Source: Bacillota bacterium (GTDB lineage: Bacteria; Bacillota_A; Clostridia; Clostridiales; Clostridiaceae). Taken from it: DNA of 8,747 nucleotides. The translations under genes and the position numbers were made by a program. The notes under the pieces are model-generated. The model was not told the origin of the DNA. It ran no database searches and saw only the letters and a program-made list of their open reading frames with translations. Within the stretch, counting starts at the first letter, position 1. Each line of letters opens with the position of its first letter. Positions 5,611-8,747 of this stretch are shown here, one piece after another. Location: contig JAJXYA010000160.1 of the NCBI GenBank assembly GCA_021780795.1, positions 1 to 8,747 on the forward strand, read 5' to 3'.

Positions 5611-5616
5611 ATGAAT

Positions 5617-7446
5617 ATGAATTTATTTACAAGAAATGATGTTAGAAATATAGCAATAATTGCGCACGTTGACCACGGTAAAACAACACTGGTGGATTGC
5701 CTACTTAAACAAAGTCATGTTTTTAGAGAAAATGAAAAAGTACAAGAGAGAGTAATGGACTCAAATGATTTAGAAAAAGAAAGAGGAATAACAATTCTTT
5801 CTAAAAATACAGCAGTAATGCATAACGGAATTAAAATAAATATAGTTGATACTCCAGGTCACGCGGATTTCGGTGGAGAAGTAGAGCGAGTACTTAAGAT
5901 GGTTGATAGCGTACTTCTTGTAGTTGATGCATATGAAGGACCGATGCCACAGACTAAATTTGTTTTAAAGAAGGCATTAGAATTGCACCTTAAACCAATC
6001 GTTGTTATAAACAAGATTGATAGAAAAGATGCTCGTCCTGTAGATGTTCTTAATGAAGTTTTTGACCTGTTTGTTGAGCTTGGAGCGGATGACGAACAAC
6101 TAGACTTCGCAATAGTATATGCTTCTGCTAGAGAAGGGTTTGCTAAGCTAAATGTTGAAGATGAAAGTGACAACATGGAACCATTATTCGAATCTATAAT
6201 AAAAAATGTAAAATCACCTGAAGGATATTTGGAAGAGCCGCTTCAAATGCTTATTTCAACAATTGATTATAATGAGTATGTTGGAAAAATTGGAATAGGA
6301 AAAATTGAAAGAGGATCAATCAAAAGAAATCAACAAATAGCACTTATAAGAAAAGATGGAAAAATAAATAACGTTAAAGTTTCAAGTCTTTTCGTATACA
6401 ATGGTCTTAAGAGAGAAGAAACTGAAGAAGCAATGCTTGGCGATATCGTAGCAGTTGCAGGTATACCAGACATTAACATTGGAGAAACAATAGCAGATAT
6501 TAATAACCCAGAAGCACTTCCATTTGTTGAAATTGATGAGCCAACTTTAACTATGAATTTCATGGTTAATAATTCTCCTTTTGCAGGACAAGATGGAACT
6601 TATGTTACATCAAGACACTTAAGAGACAGGCTTACAAAAGAACTTGAAACAAATGTTAGTTTAAGAGTAGAAGAAACTGAATCAGCAGATGCTTTTGCAG
6701 TAAGTGGAAGAGGAGAACTTCATCTTTCAGTTTTAATTGAAACTATGAGACGTGAAGGATATGAATTCCAAGTATCAAAAGCAAATGTTATATACAAAGA
6801 GGAAAATGGACATAAATTAGAGCCAATTGAGCACCTTACAATTGACGTACCAGAAGAATTTATGGGCGTAGTAATGGAAAAAATGGGACCAAGAAAAGCA
6901 GAAATGGTTAATATGACTTCTGCTATAAATGGATACACTAGATTAGAATTTAAAGTACCTTCAAGAGGCTTAATTGGCTTTAGAAGCGAACTTATGACTG
7001 ATACTAAGGGTAATGGTATAATGAATCACGTTCTAGATGGTTACGATAAATATAGAGGAGATATTCCAGATAGAAGTAGAGGTTCTTTAATTGTATTTGA
7101 AACAGGAGAGTCAATCACTTACGGATTATATAATGCTCAAGAAAGAGGAACACTTTTCATACCAGCAGGAATACCTGTATATGCGGGAATGATTGCAGGG
7201 GAATGTGCAAGAGCTGGAGATATTGAAGTAAATGTATGTAAAAAGAAACAGTTAACAAATACTAGATCTTCAGGAGCAGATGATGCACTAAAACTAATTC
7301 CACCAAGGCCTATGTCACTAGAGCAGTGCTTAGAATTTGTAGCTAATGATGAGCTAGTTGAAATTACTCCTCTAAATATTAGAATGAGAAAGAGACTATT
7401 AGACTCAGGCGAAAGAAAAAGAGCAATGAGCAAAGCAAATAAATAG
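5617..7446 (+). CDS. typA: Translational GTPase TypA/BipA
   Basis: TypA/BipA is an EF-G-like ribosome-binding GTPase involved in ribosome assembly and in growth under stress such as cold. The protein has 609 residues from the ATG at 5617, near the usual length of about 610. G-domain motifs are AHVDHGKTT (16-24), the switch I RGITI (56-60), DTPGH (78-82), NKID (132-135) and SAR (170-172). The effector switch and P-loop look normal. Later domains show the SGRGELHLS motif of the EF-G-like domain III/V region, then VPSRGLIGFRSELMTDTKGNG and the BipA-specific C-terminal region with TRSSGADDALKLIPPRP. There is no membrane or signal segment. An attenuator-like hairpin precedes it and mltG follows after 21 bases, suggesting a typA-mltG unit. 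Distinction from EF-G and tetracycline-protection proteins rests on length and the C-terminal motifs. Confidence 0.97.
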   Translation: MNLFTRNDVRNIAIIAHVDHGKTTLVDCLLKQSHVFRENEKVQERVMDSNDLEKERGITILSKNTAVMHNGIKINIVDTPGHADFGGEVERVLKMVDSVLLVVDAYEGPMPQTKFVLKKALELHLKPIVVINKIDRKDARPVDVLNEVFDLFVELGADDEQLDFAIVYASAREGFAKLNVEDESDNMEPLFESIIKNVKSPEGYLEEPLQMLISTIDYNEYVGKIGIGKIERGSIKRNQQIALIRKDGKINNVKVSSLFVYNGLKREETEEAMLGDIVAVAGIPDINIGETIADINNPEALPFVEIDEPTLTMNFMVNNSPFAGQDGTYVTSRHLRDRLTKELETNVSLRVEETESADAFAVSGRGELHLSVLIETMRREGYEFQVSKANVIYKEENGHKLEPIEHLTIDVPEEFMGVVMEKMGPRKAEMVNMTSAINGYTRLEFKVPSRGLIGFRSELMTDTKGNGIMNHVLDGYDKYRGDIPDRSRGSLIVFETGESITYGLYNAQERGTLFIPAGIPVYAGMIAGECARAGDIEVNVCKKKQLTNTRSSGADDALKLIPPRPMSLEQCLEFVANDELVEITPLNIRMRKRLLDSGERKRAMSKANK

Positions 7447-7467
7447 TTTAAATTATGGGGTGGTTTA

Positions 7468-8466
7468 ATGAAAAAGATAGGGCTATTAATTGGGTTTTTA
7501 ATAGTTTGCGTATTAGCTTTGAATTCTCAGTACAAGAAAATAATACAGCATCCTATTAAAACTAACAAAGATATCCATGTTACTGTAAAAAATGGAGACA
7601 CTTTATATAGTATACTAGATGATTTAAACCAAAATGGGGCTATAAAAAACTCGAGCATTATAAAGTTTTATATCAAAAACAATGGAGTTAAATCTAGTAT
7701 TCACCCTGGGAAGTTCTTGGTACCAAAAGATGTCACAGCTCTGGAGCTGGTGACTATCTTATCAACAGTAGGAAACGAAGAAGATATTATAAAAGTAACT
7801 ATACCAGAGGGATTTGATATAAATAATATTGCTGAGGTACTTCAAGAAAAAGGCATAATAAAAAAAGAAGAATTTATAGAGAGCTGTAAAACTTATAAGC
7901 TACCAAACTTTATTGCTAAAAATGAAAACCGGAAATTTAATTTGGAAGGTTTTCTTTTTCCAGCTACCTATGAGCTTAAAATCGGTATGAGTGGAAAAAC
8001 AATCATAAAATTGATGGTGGATAAGTTTTATAGTACTATAAATGAAATAAATAAAGAAAAGCCTATAGATATGAAGAAATTGGACAATATAATAATAATG
8101 GCATCAATTATTGAAGGTGAAGCTAGTGATAAAAATGAACGAGGAGAAGTAGCATCAGTTTTTTATAACAGATTAAAAAAAGACATGAAGCTGCAATCTT
8201 GTGCAACTGTTTTATATTCTTTAGGTAAACATAAGGAAAAATTATACAATAAAGATTTAGAAGTACAATCACCTTATAATACCTACTTGGTTACAGGGCT
8301 TCCTGTAGGACCAATTTGTAACCCGGGAAAAGAATCAATTAAAGCAGCCTTATCTCCTGCTAAAACAAATTATTTATACTTTGTTTCTAATAATGATGGA
8401 ACACATTTTTTTAGTGATGACTATAATGAATTTTTAAAAGTCAAAGCTGTAACACAAGGATTTTAG
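7468..8466 (+). CDS. mltG: Endolytic transglycosylase MltG (YceG-like)
   Basis: MltG is a membrane-anchored lytic transglycosylase that cuts nascent glycan strands near the membrane and is thought to end peptidoglycan polymerisation. The protein has 332 residues. It begins with a short Lys pair and one hydrophobic helix (about 4-19), an uncleaved anchor that leaves the bulk outside the cell. A LysM-like region (about 36-101, VKNGDTLYSIL) precedes the catalytic YceG domain. Hallmarks are IPEGFDINNIAEVL (112-125), LEGFLFPATYEL (159-170) and ASIIEGEA (212-219), where Glu216 lines up with the catalytic Glu218 remembered from E. coli MltG. SPYNTYLVTGLPVGPICNPG (268-287) follows; the usual second Pro of GLPPGPI is Val here. 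ATG at 7468 follows GGGGTGG (7457-7463) by four bases, a shortish spacing. It is Bacillus yrrL by position. Confidence 0.95.
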   Translation: MKKIGLLIGFLIVCVLALNSQYKKIIQHPIKTNKDIHVTVKNGDTLYSILDDLNQNGAIKNSSIIKFYIKNNGVKSSIHPGKFLVPKDVTALELVTILSTVGNEEDIIKVTIPEGFDINNIAEVLQEKGIIKKEEFIESCKTYKLPNFIAKNENRKFNLEGFLFPATYELKIGMSGKTIIKLMVDKFYSTINEINKEKPIDMKKLDNIIIMASIIEGEASDKNERGEVASVFYNRLKKDMKLQSCATVLYSLGKHKEKLYNKDLEVQSPYNTYLVTGLPVGPICNPGKESIKAALSPAKTNYLYFVSNNDGTHFFSDDYNEFLKVKAVTQGF

Positions 8467-8480
8467 TTAAATGTGTAAGT

Positions 8481-8543
8481 CACATGAAAATAAATAACCA
8501 GTCAGTATCCTTAGAATTTTGACTTGTTATTTATTTTCATGTG
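8481..8543 (+). terminator. Long inverted repeat after mltG, likely terminator or RNA-processing hairpin
   Basis: The 24-base arm 8481-8504 pairs with 8520-8543 with a single mismatch (C8499 opposite T8525) around a 15-base loop; one G-U pair can extend it inward. The first 18 pairs from the base are perfect. The right arm is followed by TTTTAATGAATTTTT, a broken T-tract, which suits an intrinsic terminator although the stem is unusually long and AT-rich. It lies between the mltG stop and the methyltransferase ribosome site, so it probably separates or differentially stabilises the two messages. Confidence 0.7.
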
Positions 8544-8570
8544 TTTTAATGAATTTTTGGAGGAAATTAA

Positions 8571-8747
8571 ATGAGTGGGATAACATATGATTATATGGAA
8601 CAATATTTAAGAGAATTGATTCCGGCAAATACTGGTATTTTAGAAGATTTAGAAAGCTTTGCTCTCGAAAATAAAGTCCCTATAGTTCAAAAGGAAACTG
8701 CTAAATTTTTAGAATTAATGATAACCATGAATAAACCTAAAAAGGTG
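8571..8747 (+). CDS. SAM-dependent O-methyltransferase, N-terminal fragment (YrrM-like; 3' end cut by window edge)
   Basis: Fifty-nine codons are visible, open to the window edge. The residues MSGITYDYMEQYLRELIP, then EDLESFALENKVPIVQKETAKFLELM, match the N-terminal helices of the caffeoyl-CoA/catechol-type O-methyltransferase family, which precede the SAM-binding glycine loop; the fragment stops about where that loop (often LEIGT) should start. The B. subtilis gene after yrrL/mltG is yrrM, annotated in the same family. The start ATG at 8571 follows GGAGG (8559-8563) by seven bases. The substrate is unknown; tRNA wobble-uridine modification has been reported for related TrmR/YrrM proteins, which I recall but cannot test here. 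The SAM-binding motif itself is not in view. Confidence 0.83.
   Translation, partial: MSGITYDYMEQYLRELIPANTGILEDLESFALENKVPIVQKETAKFLELMITMNKPKKV

Noticed and set aside
5859..6176. 105-residue minus-strand open frame inside typA, with several others in rnj, typA and ruvX
   Set aside because: All lie opposite conserved coding sequence, have Ser/Leu-rich compositions typical of shadow frames in AT-rich genes, and lack ribosome sites.
7457..7463. Weak, close ribosome site before mltG as a sign of a wrong start
   Set aside because: The N-terminal Lys residues and membrane helix begin right at this ATG, and a later start would cut into the helix, so the start is kept.

Overview
The window is strongly AT-rich, with Gram-positive-type Shine-Dalgarno sequences (AGGAGG and GGGG variants), short intergenic gaps and every gene on the + strand. 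Protein families and gene order point to a Firmicute of the class Clostridia, most likely Clostridium or a close relative. This is inferred from protein resemblance and synteny; no database search was possible. The region looks like ordinary, vertically inherited core chromosome. I see no mobile element, CRISPR array, prophage gene, tRNA or rRNA.

Layout, left to right: the C-terminal half of alanyl-tRNA synthetase (alaS, cut by the left edge); an IreB/YrzL-family small regulator, closed by a clear intrinsic terminator; ruvX (yqgF/yrrK); a very acidic DUF1292 (YrzB-like) protein; a Fur-family metalloregulator; ribonuclease J; a YlbF/YheA-family protein; the translational GTPase typA/bipA; the cell-wall endolytic transglycosylase mltG; and the first 59 codons of a YrrM-like SAM-dependent O-methyltransferase, cut by the right edge. 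For ireB, DUF1292 and typA the Shine-Dalgarno position favours a start inside the longest open frame.

The outer genes (alaS, ireB, ruvX, DUF1292, mltG, O-methyltransferase) match the order alaS-yrzL-yrrK-yrzB-yrrL-yrrM that I remember from Bacillus subtilis. The fur-rnj-ylbF-typA block sits inside that order. The genes cover translation (AlaRS, TypA), RNA metabolism (RuvX, RNase J, perhaps the YlbF-like protein), metal homeostasis (Fur) and envelope growth control (IreB, MltG).

No wholly new system is visible. The less ordinary signals are non-coding. A structured repeat occurs once on each side of fur, with a base-pair-preserving double change between copies. The typA leader has a good promoter followed almost at once by an intrinsic-terminator hairpin, whose 3' arm can also pair with the typA ribosome-binding region. 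A long 24-bp inverted repeat separates mltG from the methyltransferase. A Fur-box-like palindrome overlaps the -35 of a promoter candidate upstream of fur. No stretch over 300 bases lacks a gene; the longest gaps are about 180 bases.
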